Source: Sinorhizobium sp.
Lineage (GTDB): Bacteria; Pseudomonadota; Alphaproteobacteria; Rhizobiales; Rhizobiaceae
DNA length: 5,407 bases
Assembly: GCA_031178305.1 (NCBI GenBank)
Contig: JAPSJG010000288.1
Span: 1-5,407 of the forward strand
Reading direction: 5' to 3'
The position numbers were made by a program, and so were the translations under genes. The notes beneath the pieces were generated by a model. It saw nothing but the letters and a program-made list of their open reading frames with translations. It did not search any database and was not told the DNA's origin. Below, piece by piece: positions 4,858 through 5,407 of the stretch (position 1 is its first letter; every line of letters begins with the position of its first letter).

Positions 4858-4944
4858 ATGTGGAATGGCGCCGAACGACAGTGCGATTTCCCTGCCCGCA
4901 CCGACATCTGGCACCTTGAAGAGGAAGAACTGATCTACAAATGA
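4858..4944 (+). CDS. Short ORF overlapping the AraC start (possible gene remnant)
   Basis: An ORF of 28 residues (MWNGAERQCDF, then TDIWHLEEEELIYK) whose TGA overlaps the ATG of the AraC-type gene in an ATGA junction, the arrangement used for translational coupling. The frame is open back to 4819, adding DENTAQLTWPA, without another ATG. The TDIWHLEEEELIYK end loosely recalls the last strands of NTF2/SnoaL-like proteins, where an 'hDIW-h-x-x-x-x-h' pattern is common, so this may be the tail of a mostly deleted gene. No ribosome binding site is evident before 4858. It could also be a short leader peptide or simply chance. The overlap is certain; expression and origin are not. Confidence 0.3.
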   Translation: MWNGAERQCDFPARTDIWHLEEEELIYK

Positions 4945-5407
4945 GCTTCTGGCATTCCATGTCTTGGAAAACCGAAGGCATTCGGGTCACGGCGCCGGTC
5001 CAATGGCGCCAATACGATGGGATGGTCAGCGTCCTTTGGGAGGCGGAAAGTCAAGCCGGTGCCAGCGGCTATTATCTCGCGGACGATCCGCGCATCATGT
5101 TTTTCTTCAACGACGTCTCCTCGAACGTTCGTATTTCGAACCAGGACACTGATCTGGCGAGGAATTCGCGCCCCATGGCGCGTGCCGTGTATGTTCCTGC
5201 CGGTGTCCCGTTGTGGACGGGCAGTCTGAAGACACATAGCTTCAGCCACCTCAATCTGCACCTTCACAAGGATCGGGTGTTACGGTTTCTGGCTCCATCG
5301 GTTGGGAGCTCCGCAGCGCTGACGGCGTTGCGCCGTCCGGTCGAGCTTCAAAACGTGGCGGCAATCGATGCGTTGGCGAAGCTGCTGGCCGACGAAATAA
5401 AGAGCCC
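4941..5407 (+). CDS. AraC-family transcriptional regulator, N-terminal part
   Basis: The first 155 codons of a regulator that runs off the window end. A stop at 4917-4919 lies in frame upstream, and ATG 4941 is the first start after it. GAGGAAG (4921-4927) lies 13 nt before, rather far for a Shine-Dalgarno site, so coupling to the ORF that ends at 4944, or the ATG at 4959, remains possible. The N-terminal region (about residues 15-115) is a cupin-like effector domain: DDPRIMFFFND, MARAVYVPAGVPLWTG, then FSHLNLHLHKDRVLRFL. The VYVPAG-P segment is typical of AraC-type regulators that sense small molecules in this domain. The helix from about residue 124 (AALTALRRPVELQ, then AIDALAKLLADEI) is the usual linker before the two HTH motifs, which lie outside the window. 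The target is unknown; the decayed oxidoreductase upstream might have been one. Confidence 0.83.
   Translation, partial: MSFWHSMSWKTEGIRVTAPVQWRQYDGMVSVLWEAESQAGASGYYLADDPRIMFFFNDVSSNVRISNQDTDLARNSRPMARAVYVPAGVPLWTGSLKTHSFSHLNLHLHKDRVLRFLAPSVGSSAALTALRRPVELQNVAAIDALAKLLADEIKS

Noticed and set aside
4935..5267. 110-codon minus-strand ORF opposite the AraC gene
   Set aside because: It is antisense to a frame with clear AraC N-terminal similarity; it is a shadow.

Overview
The window looks like chromosomal or large-plasmid DNA of an alphaproteobacterium, most likely a member of the Rhizobiales/Rhizobiaceae. The evidence is the high GC content with GC-rich third codon positions, the gene families present, and a two-palindrome intergenic repeat (about 251-353) of a type I recall as common between rhizobial genes. 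No species can be named from the sequence alone.

Layout. (1) 1-200: 3' end of a YidB-family (DUF937) gene, then a hairpin 4 nt after its stop. (2) 201-476: non-coding, holding that hairpin, the composite repeat and a possible short gene remnant. (3) 477-1370 (minus): a LysR-type regulator. It is divergent from 1470-2210 (plus), a classical short-chain dehydrogenase/reductase (SDR), which is followed 26 nt later by a small tautomerase-family gene (2237-2455); the two look like one operon. (4) 2467-2508: a perfect 18-bp hairpin between convergent genes. (5) 2550-3425 (minus): an aldo/keto reductase (AKR), divergent from a second LysR-type regulator at 3543-4466 (plus). (6) 4467-4940: a decayed region with the frameshifted 3' end of a GMC-type flavoprotein oxidoreductase on the minus strand and a short plus-strand ORF. 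(7) 4941-end: the N-terminal part of an AraC-type regulator, cut by the window edge.

The core is two mirror-image units, each a LysR regulator divergent from a small NAD(P)H oxidoreductase gene. The enzyme genes point at each other and share one strong hairpin. A simple reading is that each LysR protein controls the enzyme gene beside it, and that SDR, tautomerase and AKR act on related carbonyl or enol substrates, for example in stress-carbonyl or aromatic/xenobiotic metabolism. That is inference from gene order; no substrate can be read from the sequence.

I see no phage genes, transposase, CRISPR array, tRNA or rRNA, and no clearly undescribed multi-gene system. The most distinctive points are inverted repeats that overlap the ribosome binding sites of both oxidoreductase genes, a tautomerase lacking both substrate-binding arginines of 4-oxalocrotonate tautomerase, an AKR with Arg in place of the catalytic His, and the GMC pseudogene, whose decay can be followed codon by codon.
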